Under the pieces are notes generated by a model. That model was not told where the DNA came from, searched no databases, and saw only the letters and a list, made by a program, of their open reading frames with translations. The position numbers and the translations under genes are program-made. This document shows, piece after piece, positions 17,790-26,023 of a DNA stretch of 64,000 nucleotides. Each line of letters opens with the position of its first letter. Positions within the stretch are counted from its first letter, which is position 1. The DNA is from Acidobacteriota bacterium. GTDB taxonomy: Bacteria > Acidobacteriota > Blastocatellia > Pyrinomonadales > Pyrinomonadaceae. The stretch spans positions 62,001 to 126,000 of the forward strand of contig JAIVJV010000011.1 in NCBI GenBank assembly GCA_020199835.1, read 5' to 3'.

Positions 17790-17825
17790 GCGCCCCGGCA
17801 ATCTGAACGTTACCGGGGCGCTTTG
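17790..17825 (+). terminator. Intrinsic terminator after the PBP4 gene
   Basis: GCGCCCCGG at 17790-17798 pairs perfectly with CCGGGGCGC at 17813-17821 around a 14-base loop, followed by a short T-rich stretch (TTTGT). It lies 19 bases after the dacB stop. Confidence 0.8.
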
Positions 17826-18138
17826 TCGTCCATTTGCATTTGCGGCGTGCGGCACCGCAAACGCAGCGGACGATTTCTTTAGGAGCCGTAAAACCTTTTC
17901 TTAAATCCGCTAAATCCCTTCACTGCTTCCTCCCGAAGTAAAGATTCAAAGGGTGTAAAGTTCCGCAGAAAATTTTGGGAACCGGACTTCCACTCGACGT
18001 CACCATAAGTAACACCTAAACCCCAGTCCGCTTTCACGACCTGATAGAACCCCCCGTTTTGCTCGTGATCCGCGGCGGCATGGTCGTTGCTCAAGGGCTG
18101 CGGGAAGTTCTGCCGAATTTCAGTTCCCAACCGGAGGA
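17826..18138. other. Gap of about 310 bases before the pilin operon
   Basis: No assigned gene. A minus-strand frame of 83 codons (17879-18130, TTG start) reads partly like protein, but it lacks a ribosome site or recognisable motif. The region ends with GGAGG at 18133-18137, which is the ribosome site of the first pseudopilin. It probably contains that operon's promoter, though I cannot pick a convincing -35/-10 pair. Confidence 0.35.
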
Positions 18139-18141
18139 GTG

Positions 18142-19185
18142 ATGACCGCCCACACCCGAATCGACCATTGCCGGAGGCCGAAAGCGCAAGCTGGTTTTTC
18201 GATGCTACAGATACTCGTTGTGCTCGGCGTGGTCAGCGTCGTGTCGGCGGTGGCCTTCTTCGGAATCGCTGCGGCGAAGCAGCGCATCCGTCTGACAAAC
18301 TCCTCCCGCCTGCTGGCGAGCTATGTTGAAAAAGCTCGCGTCGATTCGGTTAAGCGCCACCCCATGAGCGGAGCAGAGATGGCCGGAATCCAAGTGCTCG
18401 ACAAGACGAGGTATCGCGTGAAAATGGACTTCGACGGCGATGGAGTTGTCGAGACCAGAATCATCACGCTCGATTCGGGCGTCGAGTTCGCAACCGATCC
18501 GATTGCGCTCGCGTTTGACTGGCGCGGACGCCTCGTCGATCTACCCGACACGGACATCAAAATCTCGATCGCGATGCAGTGGGGCGACGACGAGAGCGAC
18601 CAACGAGTCGTCGACGTAACTCGTTCCGGTGACGTGACGATCGATAGCGACGTCTACCTCGACGACGTGCCGAATGTGAATGTGAACGATGACGGATTGA
18701 CGGATATAGACGGTGGTTCGACGATAAACGGTAATAACAACCCGCACCCGTCGCCGACACCCTCACCTGAAGCCAGTCCGTCGGCAACGCCGGACGCGAG
18801 CCCGTCGCCTGGCGCTTCTCCGTCGCCGACGCCAAGCCAGAGTCCGTCTCCCGACGCTTCGCCAACGCCCTCGCCGAGCGCGAGTCCCTCGGTGTCACCA
18901 GGCGCCAGTCCAACTCCGACGCCGGCGCCAACGCCCTGTACGGTCCAGGTCACGACGAGTCCGAGCCCGTTCTCATTCTCGAAACAGGGTAGCGGCACCG
19001 TCAGTTTCACGGTAAATCCGAGTGGGTCAGTTACGTTCTCGAGTGGGCCCAACAATCTCCAGGTGACGAAGGGTTCGGGCAACAATTTCGCTGTCAATTC
19101 ATTGAATAACACGCGCGGCAATTTCACGCTCGTGTTCACGACGCCATGCGGCTCGCAAAACGTGGGCGTCACGATTACGAACTGA
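18142..19185 (+). CDS. Type IV pilin-like (FimT/GspH-type) protein with Ser-Pro linker and extra C-terminal domain
   Basis: 347 residues from ATG 18142, which has GGAGG 4 bases upstream (a GTG at 18139 is the alternative). The prepilin site is AQAGFSMLQILVVLGVV: cleavage after Gly, then Phe+1, and a Gln at +5 where almost all pilins have Glu. The hydrophobic N-helix and an AKQRIRLTNSSRLLASYVEKAR segment are typical of FimT/GspH. A globular part follows (DFDGDGVVETRIITLDSG). From about residue 200 comes a 65-residue Ser/Pro/Ala/Thr linker, then a C-terminal beta-sandwich-like domain with two Cys. The extra domain could display a binding module at the pilus tip. First of four minor-pilin genes. 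Confidence 0.8.
   Translation: MTAHTRIDHCRRPKAQAGFSMLQILVVLGVVSVVSAVAFFGIAAAKQRIRLTNSSRLLASYVEKARVDSVKRHPMSGAEMAGIQVLDKTRYRVKMDFDGDGVVETRIITLDSGVEFATDPIALAFDWRGRLVDLPDTDIKISIAMQWGDDESDQRVVDVTRSGDVTIDSDVYLDDVPNVNVNDDGLTDIDGGSTINGNNNPHPSPTPSPEASPSATPDASPSPGASPSPTPSQSPSPDASPTPSPSASPSVSPGASPTPTPAPTPCTVQVTTSPSPFSFSKQGSGTVSFTVNPSGSVTFSSGPNNLQVTKGSGNNFAVNSLNNTRGNFTLVFTTPCGSQNVGVTITN
18742..18936 (+). repeat. Low-complexity Ser-Pro coding repeat
   Basis: Degenerate tandem repeats coding SPTPSP, SPSASP and related hexapeptides inside the first pilin-like gene. Rich in TCG CC and CCG triplets, so this stretch is prone to slippage and length change. The protein linker is probably extended and possibly glycosylated on Ser/Thr (inference). 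Confidence 0.75.
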
Positions 19186-19208
19186 CGGATCAGTTCGAGG
19201 AGAAGAGC

Positions 19209-19646
19209 ATGAAGCAACGGAGCAAAGCAGACAGCAACCAACGGCAAGAACAAGGCTTCACCTTGATGGAGACCGCGTGCGCGCTGCTGGTCATGATGAT
19301 TGGCGGTCTCGGAATCTGCGCCGTGTTTGCCTTTGCGATCGAGAACAACACCGGTTCACGCGATCGCGCTGCCTCAATTGCCGTGGCGCAACAGCAGATG
19401 GAACGATTCCGCAGCCGGACGTTTATCGATCCAGCGCTAACGGCGGGCACTTCAACGAACACAGTCACCAGCGCGGGCCGCACCTACACCGTCAAAACGA
19501 CGATCACCAACACGACTTCATCTCTGAAAACAATCACGATCGAAGTGACGCCTCTGCTGAGCAGCGATCCGTGGGCGCTGCAAACAGTAAAAATCAGCGT
19601 GCAACGTTCTACATTTGCTTTTGGTCCCTACATCGTTGGTTCGTAA
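19209..19646 (+). CDS. Minor pilin, PilV-like
   Basis: About 145 residues from the ATG at 19209, chosen because GAGGAGAAG precedes it and the longer frame would overlap the previous gene. The prepilin motif is EQGFTLMETACALLVMMIGG, with Phe+1 and Glu+5 intact. It is followed by FAFAIENNTGSRDRAASIAVAQQQMERFRS, characteristic of PilV/GspI-type minor pilins whose second region carries an AxxLAQxxxE-like helix. The C-terminal part is a small beta domain rich in Thr. It is probably exported, cleaved by PilD and inserted at the pilus initiating complex. Starts 23 bases after the preceding gene. Confidence 0.82.
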   Translation: MKQRSKADSNQRQEQGFTLMETACALLVMMIGGLGICAVFAFAIENNTGSRDRAASIAVAQQQMERFRSRTFIDPALTAGTSTNTVTSAGRTYTVKTTITNTTSSLKTITIEVTPLLSSDPWALQTVKISVQRSTFAFGPYIVGS

Positions 19647-19658
19647 GAGGTCAACGTC

Positions 19659-20348
19659 GTGAACAAAAAACGAGATTCGGAAAGCGGCTTTTCACTAATC
19701 GAACTGGTGATCGCGATGACCGTCACGATCGTTATCGCGACCATCGCATCGTCGCTCGTGGCGCAATCATTTCGCATGCGGGCCCGTGAAGACACGCGCT
19801 CAGACGCGATCGCAGACGCGCACCGCGCGCTCAACATCGTGACACGAGAGATCGCCAACTCGGGGTTCGGGCTGCCCGACAACGGGATCGTACCAGGCGA
19901 CACAGGAGCCAATGCGATTCGATTTCGCGCGAACCTAAATGCGTACATGCGCGACAGCGCCCACCAGCCAGTTTCCGGCAGCCAGGGCATTCTCGATCGT
20001 GACGAAGACATCAAGTACATGATGTACAACGACGACGCGGCCAATCGACATTATCTCGTGCGCTACGATGCCTACATCGCGAAGACCATCGGCCAGCGTG
20101 AGGCCACGACCGTGTTGGCCAATCGCCTCGACGGTTTTTCACTACAGTATTTTGACAGCGCGGGAAATGAAATCGTCGATTACGCAACAAATCCGATCGC
20201 TCTTGTCAGTGCCTGGCGAGTGCGTCTTACGGTCGGCGTCATACTTCCGGCCGAAGGCGCGCCGGAATCACCGGGTTATCAACCCGAAACGAGAATCGAT
20301 CTCCAGTCGGAAGTAGTTTTGCGTAACGCAAGTCAGATTACTTATTAG
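19659..20348 (+). CDS. Minor pilin, PilW-like
   Basis: 229 residues from a GTG start. Prepilin motif ESGFSLIELVIAMTVTIVIATIASSL, with Gly|Phe cleavage and Glu+5. Next comes a long region with alternating strands, RALNIVTREIANSGFGLPDNG, similar to the NDxRxAGY/SGFG block of PilW proteins. The C-terminal LQSEVVLRNAS is also typical. Translation follows the PilV-like gene after 12 bases. It should act in the pilus-tip priming complex together with the neighbouring minor pilins. Confidence 0.83.
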   Translation: MNKKRDSESGFSLIELVIAMTVTIVIATIASSLVAQSFRMRAREDTRSDAIADAHRALNIVTREIANSGFGLPDNGIVPGDTGANAIRFRANLNAYMRDSAHQPVSGSQGILDRDEDIKYMMYNDDAANRHYLVRYDAYIAKTIGQREATTVLANRLDGFSLQYFDSAGNEIVDYATNPIALVSAWRVRLTVGVILPAEGAPESPGYQPETRIDLQSEVVLRNASQITY

Positions 20349-20371
20349 TCAAAGAGCGAGGTTTAAGAGCG

Positions 20372-21628
20372 ATGCAGAAAGTTTACGATCGACGTGGCGA
20401 AAAAGGGGCGGCACTGGTGATCAGTATTCTGATCGCAACGCTGCTGCTGGCCGTCGCCGGCACCGTTATCTTGACGACCAGTATGTCCGCTGTCACCTCG
20501 ATCGACGCGACCGCGGAGATACAGGCGTACTACGGCGCCGAGACAGGATTGGAAGCAGCGCTAAACGTAATTCGCGGTCACGTTCAGCCAAACGGAATCG
20601 CCGGTACGACCCGTATGAGCTTTCTTAACGCGGTCAAGCGCACCACATCAAACCACGCCAGCGACACGGCTGCTGTCGCGCGCCTTTCCGCCTGGCTCAA
20701 TTACGACCAGAATGTCTGGCGCGTTAGACCATCTGGCGCCAATTACTCATACTCTGTTGTAGTGATGGACCCTGACGATCCGACCGGCGCTCTTCGAAAC
20801 GCCGATGCCGCCTACAGACCTACACGTCTTCAAGTGCAGTCGACGGGATATGGGCCAAAAGGCTCCGTCAAGCGCATGGAGATGGTTGTTCAGAAAGTGA
20901 GCTTTGATTTCGAACCCGATGCGATGCTCCTGGCCCGAAGTTCTGACGATGGATTACTTGCGAGCATGTCGTTTGATATCGGTACCAGCGCGGCGAAGCT
21001 TTACTCAGGTCACGATAATGCGGCCGTCAAACCAAATCTTCCTACGTTTGGCGTGACCAGCCTGGGAGATCTGGCCGTCGCCAACCTCGCTATTACCAAA
21101 GGATCAACAGTCGACGAAGTTAAGACTCATCAGGTTGATATCGCCGATTTGCCTTCATGGCTGCAAACCGCAGACGCTGCACGCGAGTTTTTGAACTACA
21201 TGCAGATCGTTGCGCGCAGCATGGGCCGTTACTACACCAGCTTATCGGGAATGGCGGGTTCCACCTCTTCGCCAGCGTATACGTTTGTAAACGGCGATGT
21301 GACGCTGGACGGCGGCGCCGGTTTGTTGATAGTAACAGGCGATCTCATACTAAACGGGAATGCGGTCTTTAACGGCACTATTCTCGTCCTTGGCGACGGC
21401 CAGGTAATTCGTGACGGAGGCGGCAACGGCACGATTCTCGGATCTATTTACGTGGCGAGATTCGCGCGCTCGTGGCCGTCGAGTGAAAACGGAGATCCGC
21501 ACCCGTTTCTCGCTCCCGTAGTCAACATCGGCGGCGGTGGTACCGCAAACTTCAAATACGACTCAAACTGGGTGCAAACATCGAAAGACGTACTCGGCGA
21601 CATCGTCCGCGACGTCCGCGAGTATTAG
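20372..21628 (+). CDS. Minor pilin, PilX/GspK-like
   Basis: 418 residues. The start EKGAALVISILIATLLLAVAG lacks Phe+1 and Glu+5. This is normal for PilX_N proteins, which have a Gly-Ala-Ala-Leu-Val processing site. AYYGAETGLEAALNVIR is the conserved helix after the membrane segment. Residues 300-400 hold repeated Gly-rich strands (VNGDVTLDGGAGLLIVTGD, LNGNAVFNGTILVLGDG) that read like a small parallel beta-helix. That part is unusually long for PilX and may form a surface-exposed domain. Last of the four pilin genes; the regulator gene follows after 74 bases. Confidence 0.82.
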   Translation: MQKVYDRRGEKGAALVISILIATLLLAVAGTVILTTSMSAVTSIDATAEIQAYYGAETGLEAALNVIRGHVQPNGIAGTTRMSFLNAVKRTTSNHASDTAAVARLSAWLNYDQNVWRVRPSGANYSYSVVVMDPDDPTGALRNADAAYRPTRLQVQSTGYGPKGSVKRMEMVVQKVSFDFEPDAMLLARSSDDGLLASMSFDIGTSAAKLYSGHDNAAVKPNLPTFGVTSLGDLAVANLAITKGSTVDEVKTHQVDIADLPSWLQTADAAREFLNYMQIVARSMGRYYTSLSGMAGSTSSPAYTFVNGDVTLDGGAGLLIVTGDLILNGNAVFNGTILVLGDGQVIRDGGGNGTILGSIYVARFARSWPSSENGDPHPFLAPVVNIGGGGTANFKYDSNWVQTSKDVLGDIVRDVREY

Positions 21629-21688
21629 CCGTTTTATCCTTTATTTATCCGCGCTAACAAAACCCTTCCCGTCCTCGCGCCTTTGCGG

Positions 21689-21702
21689 GATACTGTTCCC
21701 GG
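21689..21702 (+). promoter_or_regulatory. -10 box directly before the regulator start (possible leaderless mRNA)
   Basis: GATACT at 21689-21694 ends 8 bases before ATG 21703 and no Shine-Dalgarno sequence lies between. If transcription starts about 7 bases after the -10 box, the message begins at or beside the ATG. Confidence 0.4.
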
Positions 21703-23064
21703 ATGGCCGATATCCTACTTGTCGAAGACAAAGACAGCCTTCGCCGCGTGCTCCGCTTAACTCTCGAGAACGCCGGTTACACTGTCGCAGAAGCTGTCGA
21801 CGCCCGCGCCGCACTCAACGAAATCGCTAGCTCGCGCCACCGTCTCGTACTCACCGATCTGCGCATGCCAAACGGCTCCGGCCTCGACGTCCTGCGTTCC
21901 GCCCGCAGCGCCGACGCCGACGTTCCCGTCATCGTCATGACCGCCTTCGGTTCGATCGACGAAGCGGTCCAGGCCATGAAAGACGGCGCGCACGACTTTC
22001 TCCAAAAGCCCGTCGATTCGAATCACCTGCTCCTGCTCGTCGATCGCGCACTCGAACAGGCGCGCCTCCGAACCGAAAACGTTCTGTTGCGCGAGGAGTG
22101 GTCGCGCCGCTACGGCTTTCCGCGCATCATCGGCGAATCCGAAGTCGTCAAACGCACAGTCGCCGAAACCCAACGCGTGGCCCAAACCGAAGCGACCGTC
22201 CTGCTGCTCGGCGAATCCGGCACCGGCAAAGAACTCTTCGCGCGCGCGGTACATCATCTTTCCATGCGTCGCGACAAACCGTTCGTCGCAATCAACTGCG
22301 CGGCTATTCCGGAAACCCTGATCGAAAACGAACTCTTCGGCCACGAACGCGGCGCGTTCACCGGCGCGGCCGATCGACGGCAAGGCAAGTTTGAACTCGC
22401 CGCCGGCGGCACCGTCTTTTTAGACGAGATCGGCGAACTGCCACTCGGTGTTCAAGGCAAGCTGCTGCGCGCAATCGAAGAGAAGATGATAGATCGCATC
22501 GGTGGCCGCGCGCCGGTCGCGGTGGACGTGCGCGTCGTCGCCGCAACCAACAAAGATTTAAAGTCGGCAGTCGAAAACGGACAGTTTCGTGGTGATCTTT
22601 TCTTCCGTCTCGCAGTGTTTCCGATCGAGATTCCGCCACTTCGTGATCGCGACGAAGACGTGACGTTACTCGCGCGCCACTTTGCCGCCGAAATCGGACG
22701 CGAACTCCGCGGCCGTGAAGCACAACTCAGCGACGAAGCGATCGCCGCGTTGAAAGGTCATCGCTGGCCCGGCAACGTGCGCGAACTCGAAAACGCCATC
22801 GAACGCGCCTGCATACTCTCCGACACGATGACACTCGAGCCCGCGGACCTCGGCCTGAATGCGGCTCCGGAACCTGATGCGTTCGCGGAGCTGGATCTTT
22901 CCGGAACGCTTTCAGACGTCGCTCACCGCGTGGTGCGCGTTGCCGAACGCCGCAAGATTGAGAGCGCACTCGAAGCAAACGCGGGCAACAAGAGCAAGAC
23001 CGCTGAAGACCTGGGCGTCAGTTATAAAACGCTGCTGAACAAGATGAAGGAATATACTCTCTGA
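21703..23064 (+). CDS. Sigma-54-dependent response regulator, NtrC/PilR family
   Basis: 453 residues in three domains. The receiver (1-120) has the acidic pair Glu8-Asp9, the phosphorylated Asp52 in VLTDLRMP and a Lys in FLQKPV. The AAA+ domain (about 135-370) has Walker A GESGTGKE, the sigma-54-contacting loop ERGAFTGA, Walker [13 protein letters not shown] and a clear Arg-finger region. The C-terminus has a Fis-type HTH ([18 protein letters not shown]). It activates sigma-54 promoters when phosphorylated by an unlinked histidine kinase. The position after four pilin genes suggests a PilR-like role, but no kinase is adjacent and no -24/-12 site is evident upstream of the pilin genes by eye. 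Confidence 0.93.
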   Translation: MADILLVEDKDSLRRVLRLTLENAGYTVAEAVDARAALNEIASSRHRLVLTDLRMPNGSGLDVLRSARSADADVPVIVMTAFGSIDEAVQAMKDGAHDFLQKPVDSNHLLLLVDRALEQARLRTENVLLREEWSRRYGFPRIIGESEVVKRTVAETQRVAQTEATVLLLGESGTGKELFARAVHHLSMRRDKPFVAINCAAIPETLIENELFGHERGAFTGAADRRQGKFELAAGGTVFLDEIGELPLGVQGKLLRAIEEKMIDRIGGRAPVAVDVRVVAATNKDLKSAVENGQFRGDLFFRLAVFPIEIPPLRDRDEDVTLLARHFAAEIGRELRGREAQLSDEAIAALKGHRWPGNVRELENAIERACILSDTMTLEPADLGLNAAPEPDAFAELDLSGTLSDVAHRVVRVAERRKIESALEANAGNKSKTAEDLGVSYKTLLNKMKEYTL

Positions 23065-23070
23065 CGCCAG

Positions 23071-24792
23071 ATGAAGGACGACGTTAACCTCGAACAACCT
23101 GCCGGCGCCGTGGCGGGCGAGAGTTTCGAACAAGTCGGCGCCGGCACTCCAGCAGCAGCTCCGCAAACTCCAGCACCTCCTGCACCTCCAGTACCGCCGT
23201 CCCAAGCGAAACCGGATACGAGCACCGGCCGCTCAGCTTTCTTCGTAGGCGCGGGTATTCTGATCAGCCGCATCGTCGGTCTGATTCGCCAACGAATCTT
23301 TGCGCACTACTTCGGCAGTTCCGGCGAAGGCGATGCGTTCAGCGCCGCGTTTCGTATTCCAAATTTCCTGCAAAACGTCTTCGGCGAAGGCGCGCTTTCG
23401 GCGTCGTTCATTCCCGTTTACGCGAAGCTGCTCGCGCAGAAAGATGACGAACAGGCGGGACGAGTCGCAAACGCGATCTTCTGCATTCTCGCGCTCGTAA
23501 CGTCGATCATCGTGCTTATAGGCGTGCTCGCCACGCCGTACATTGTTACCGCGATCGCCGCGGGTTTTGAAGAAGAACGACGCGACCTCACGATCACCCT
23601 TGTCAGGATCTTCTTTCCCGGTGCTGGTCTACTCGTGCTCTCCGCGTGGTGTTTGGGTGTTCTCAACAGTCATCACCGGTTCTTCATTTCTTACACGGCG
23701 CCGGTCGCGTGGAATGCGGCGATCATCTTCGCGCTTGTCTTTTATGGTAACCGGCTCGACCTGGCGCAACTCGCGGAGGCAACCGCGTGGGGCTCGGTGG
23801 TTGGTAGCGCGTTGCAGTTCGGCGTGCAGTTACCGGCCGTGTTGCGGCTGCTCGAGAGTGTTCGTCCGGCGCTCGAGTTGGCGAGTGAACACGTGCGGCA
23901 GGTGTTGCGAAGTTTCTTTCCTGTGTTCATCAGTCGCGGCGTTGTGCAGATCAGCGCGTTTGTCGATGCCTTTCTGGCGAGCTTTTTGGGTGAGGGCGCA
24001 GTGGTGGCGCTCAACTACGCGCAGAGTCTTTACACGCTGCCGGTGAGTTTGTTTGGTATGTCCGTGTCGGCGGCGGAGTTGCCGGCGATGTCGAAGTCGC
24101 TGGGGGCGACGGAAGTGGTAGCGGAGACGTTACGGCATCGTTTGGACCAGGGGTTACAGCGTATCAGTTTCTTTATCGTGCCTTCAGCGATGGCGTTTCT
24201 GGCGCTTGGTGATGTGATCGCGGCGGTGTTGTATCAAACGGGTAAGTTTACGCGCGACGATTCAATTTACGTTTGGATCATTCTGGCGGGTGCTTCGATT
24301 GGGCTGTTGGCTTCGACGCTTGGACGGCTTTATTCGTCGACGTATTACGCGTTGCGCGACACGCGGACGCCGCTCATTTTTGCAGTGGTGCGTGTGGGAC
24401 TGACGACGGCGGTGGGTTACGTGTTTTCGATTCATCTGCCACGGTGGTTGGGTGTGGACCAGCGATTGGGCGTGGCGGGGTTGATGGTCTCGTCGAGTAT
24501 TGCGGGCTGGGTTGAGTATGTGTTGTTGCGGCGGAGTCTCAACGCGCGTATTGGACGAACGGGGTTGGCGTTTTCGTACACCGCGAAGTTGTTTGCGGCG
24601 GCATCGGCGGGCGTGGCCGTGGGATGGGGATTGAAGTTGCTGGTCATGGGTTGGCATCCGGTCCCCTTGGCGATCGTTGTGTTGGGTGGTTACGGCACGA
24701 CGTATTTTGCCGTCGGCTATCTCCTCGGCCTCAACCAGGCCCGTGCCATCCTCGGCCGCATATTTAGGGTCCTCAAAATGCGTGGCAAATAA
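23071..24792 (+). CDS. murJ: Lipid II flippase MurJ (MviN family)
   Basis: 573 residues. An Ala/Pro-rich cytoplasmic extension (about 1-48) precedes the MviN core, which begins with SAFFVGAGILISRIVGLIRQ and continues with GEGDAFSAAFRIPNFLQNVFGEGALSAS, the strongly conserved TM2 loop of MurJ with charged residues in the cavity. Some 14 membrane segments are visible to the C-terminus. It moves lipid-linked peptidoglycan precursor across the inner membrane. It starts 7 bases after the response regulator stop. Base usage in its 3-prime half shifts to G-rich third positions, without breaking the frame. Confidence 0.93.
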   Translation: MKDDVNLEQPAGAVAGESFEQVGAGTPAAAPQTPAPPAPPVPPSQAKPDTSTGRSAFFVGAGILISRIVGLIRQRIFAHYFGSSGEGDAFSAAFRIPNFLQNVFGEGALSASFIPVYAKLLAQKDDEQAGRVANAIFCILALVTSIIVLIGVLATPYIVTAIAAGFEEERRDLTITLVRIFFPGAGLLVLSAWCLGVLNSHHRFFISYTAPVAWNAAIIFALVFYGNRLDLAQLAEATAWGSVVGSALQFGVQLPAVLRLLESVRPALELASEHVRQVLRSFFPVFISRGVVQISAFVDAFLASFLGEGAVVALNYAQSLYTLPVSLFGMSVSAAELPAMSKSLGATEVVAETLRHRLDQGLQRISFFIVPSAMAFLALGDVIAAVLYQTGKFTRDDSIYVWIILAGASIGLLASTLGRLYSSTYYALRDTRTPLIFAVVRVGLTTAVGYVFSIHLPRWLGVDQRLGVAGLMVSSSIAGWVEYVLLRRSLNARIGRTGLAFSYTAKLFAAASAGVAVGWGLKLLVMGWHPVPLAIVVLGGYGTTYFAVGYLLGLNQARAILGRIFRVLKMRGK

Positions 24793-24867
24793 GCTGTAAC
24801 CTGGAAACTCCCTCGAATTAACCCTGTTTCTCCTACAGCTTAGGAAACTACGGACAAGGAGCCCCCA

Positions 24868-25575
24868 ATGCCCCCGATTTTCAACCTCCAGCGATTGCTC
24901 ACATTATCAGCGGCGCTCGTCGTCATGATGATGGCATCAGCAACCGTCTGGGCTGACCCGATCGTCATTACGACCGGAAACCCCGGAAACCAGGGTACCG
25001 ATAACGTCTTATTCAATAATCCCGCACTGACTCATTCAGGCCTCGTGGTCCAGGGTGACTTCAACGGCTCGGGCGCAGGTTTTATAGTCGATTTCACTTC
25101 CACTTCCGGCAGCGGCAATCTCGGCGTCAGCGGCGGCCAGGCAGTCCTCGTCGGCGGCACAGGCAATACGCCCTTTACGAATACCACGGTTCAACTCGAA
25201 AACGGCGCCACGTTCCAGAAGTTGATTCTCAACATCGACGTAACCAACGGTCTGACCCCACCGAATCAGGTGCAGTTCACCGTCAACTACACGCTGCTCG
25301 GAGGCCAGGTCTTTAACCAGGTCTTCACTGTAGACGCCAACGGCCAGAACTTCTTTGGTATTGAAGCTTTCGAAGGCGCCGTCATCAACAGCGTGACGAT
25401 CCAGGCCCTTGGCAATACCACGTTTGCCGATATCAACCAGTGGCGTCTCGGCGGGTTTGCCAGTCCACCGCAGACTGAAGTTCCGGAACCAGCGAGCTTG
25501 CTGCTGTTGGGTAGTGGTTTGGTGGGAACGGCTGGCGCGCTTCGTCGTCGCTTGAAAAATCGCTCGAATAAATAA
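24868..25575 (+). CDS. PEP-CTERM surface protein
   Basis: 235 residues. A signal peptide (LTLSAALVVMMMASATVWA) opens it, and a beta-rich Gly/Asn/Thr middle follows. The C-terminus is the PEP-CTERM sorting tag: VPEPASLLLLGSGLVG, a hydrophobic helix, then basic RRRLK. Exosortase systems (EpsH-type) recognise and process this tag and link the protein to the cell surface or exopolysaccharide. No exosortase gene is in the window. A good ribosome site (AAGGAG, 6 bases from the ATG at 24868) and a short leader support the start. The small gene after it is probably in the same transcript, which ends at a strong terminator. Confidence 0.88.
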   Translation: MPPIFNLQRLLTLSAALVVMMMASATVWADPIVITTGNPGNQGTDNVLFNNPALTHSGLVVQGDFNGSGAGFIVDFTSTSGSGNLGVSGGQAVLVGGTGNTPFTNTTVQLENGATFQKLILNIDVTNGLTPPNQVQFTVNYTLLGGQVFNQVFTVDANGQNFFGIEAFEGAVINSVTIQALGNTTFADINQWRLGGFASPPQTEVPEPASLLLLGSGLVGTAGALRRRLKNRSNK

Positions 25576-25594
25576 GACTGAGGAGTTGACCCCC

Positions 25595-25798
25595 ATGTAC
25601 ACGATGCCAATGATTCTTCCGCTCGATTCCACCGGTCGAATCTATGTACTCCAGGATAAAAACGGTCAGGTGGTGGGCACTGGCTCGCGGGAAGTTTGCG
25701 AAAAGCTGATGTACCTGATGGACGCGGGACTCTCCCCGGCAACTGATAATGGTCTCGGCATCCAGCTTAAGAACGTTCGCGCCGCGATCACGATCTAG
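25595..25798 (+). CDS. Small protein after the PEP-CTERM gene
   Basis: 67 residues, no membrane segment. ATG 25595 is preferred because GAGGAG lies about 8 bases before it; a TTG at 25586 is in frame. It contains LDSTGRIYVLQDKNGQVVGTG, a strand-rich N-terminal half like a small beta-hairpin repeat, and EVCEKLMYLMDAG, a helix. It is too regular to be a chance frame, but I do not recognise it. The gap to the PEP-CTERM gene is 19 bases. A paired role, for instance as a chaperone or sorting helper, is conceivable but unsupported. Confidence 0.6.
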   Translation: MYTMPMILPLDSTGRIYVLQDKNGQVVGTGSREVCEKLMYLMDAGLSPATDNGLGIQLKNVRAAITI

Positions 25799-25823
25799 CT
25801 TTCGAGCAAGGGTGACAAGGGTT

Positions 25824-25862
25824 CTGGAACAGGTGTTCGGCCTGTTCCAGAAATTTTTTTTT
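25824..25862 (+). terminator. Strong intrinsic terminator
   Basis: CTGGAACAGG at 25824-25833 pairs perfectly with CCTGTTCCAG at 25841-25850 around a 7-base loop and is followed by AAA and about nine T. It lies 26 bases after the small gene and closes the PEP-CTERM unit. Confidence 0.93.
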
Positions 25863-25949
25863 AGATTTATCTGGAGTCCGCCGGTGATTAGGTATTTACC
25901 TTAAGTATCCTGGAAAACGGACAGTTGGTGCAGCGGGCAGGCAGGCGGG

Positions 25950-25974
25950 GGCGGCTCCCGGGCCGCCGTTTTTG
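25950..25974 (+). terminator. Second hairpin-plus-T-run terminator
   Basis: GGCGGC, loop TCCCGG, GCCGCC, then GTTTTTG. Only about 90 bases downstream of the first terminator. It may be the end of a short unassigned RNA between them, or a back-up terminator. On this strand it also lies 50 bases before the nnrDE start. Confidence 0.7.
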
Positions 25975-26010
25975 CGTAAATTCCCCCACGGATCACCACC
26001 TTTAAACTGT

Positions 26011-26023
26011 TATCATTCCGGGC
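26011..26023 (+). promoter_or_regulatory. -10 box directly before nnrDE start
   Basis: TATCAT at 26011-26016 ends 7 bases before GTG 26024. No Shine-Dalgarno sequence is visible between. Fits a leaderless transcript. Confidence 0.4.

Noticed and set aside
17879-18130. 83-codon minus-strand frame before the pilin genes
   Set aside because: Partly protein-like, but TTG start, no ribosome site and no family; kept only as a remark on the gap.
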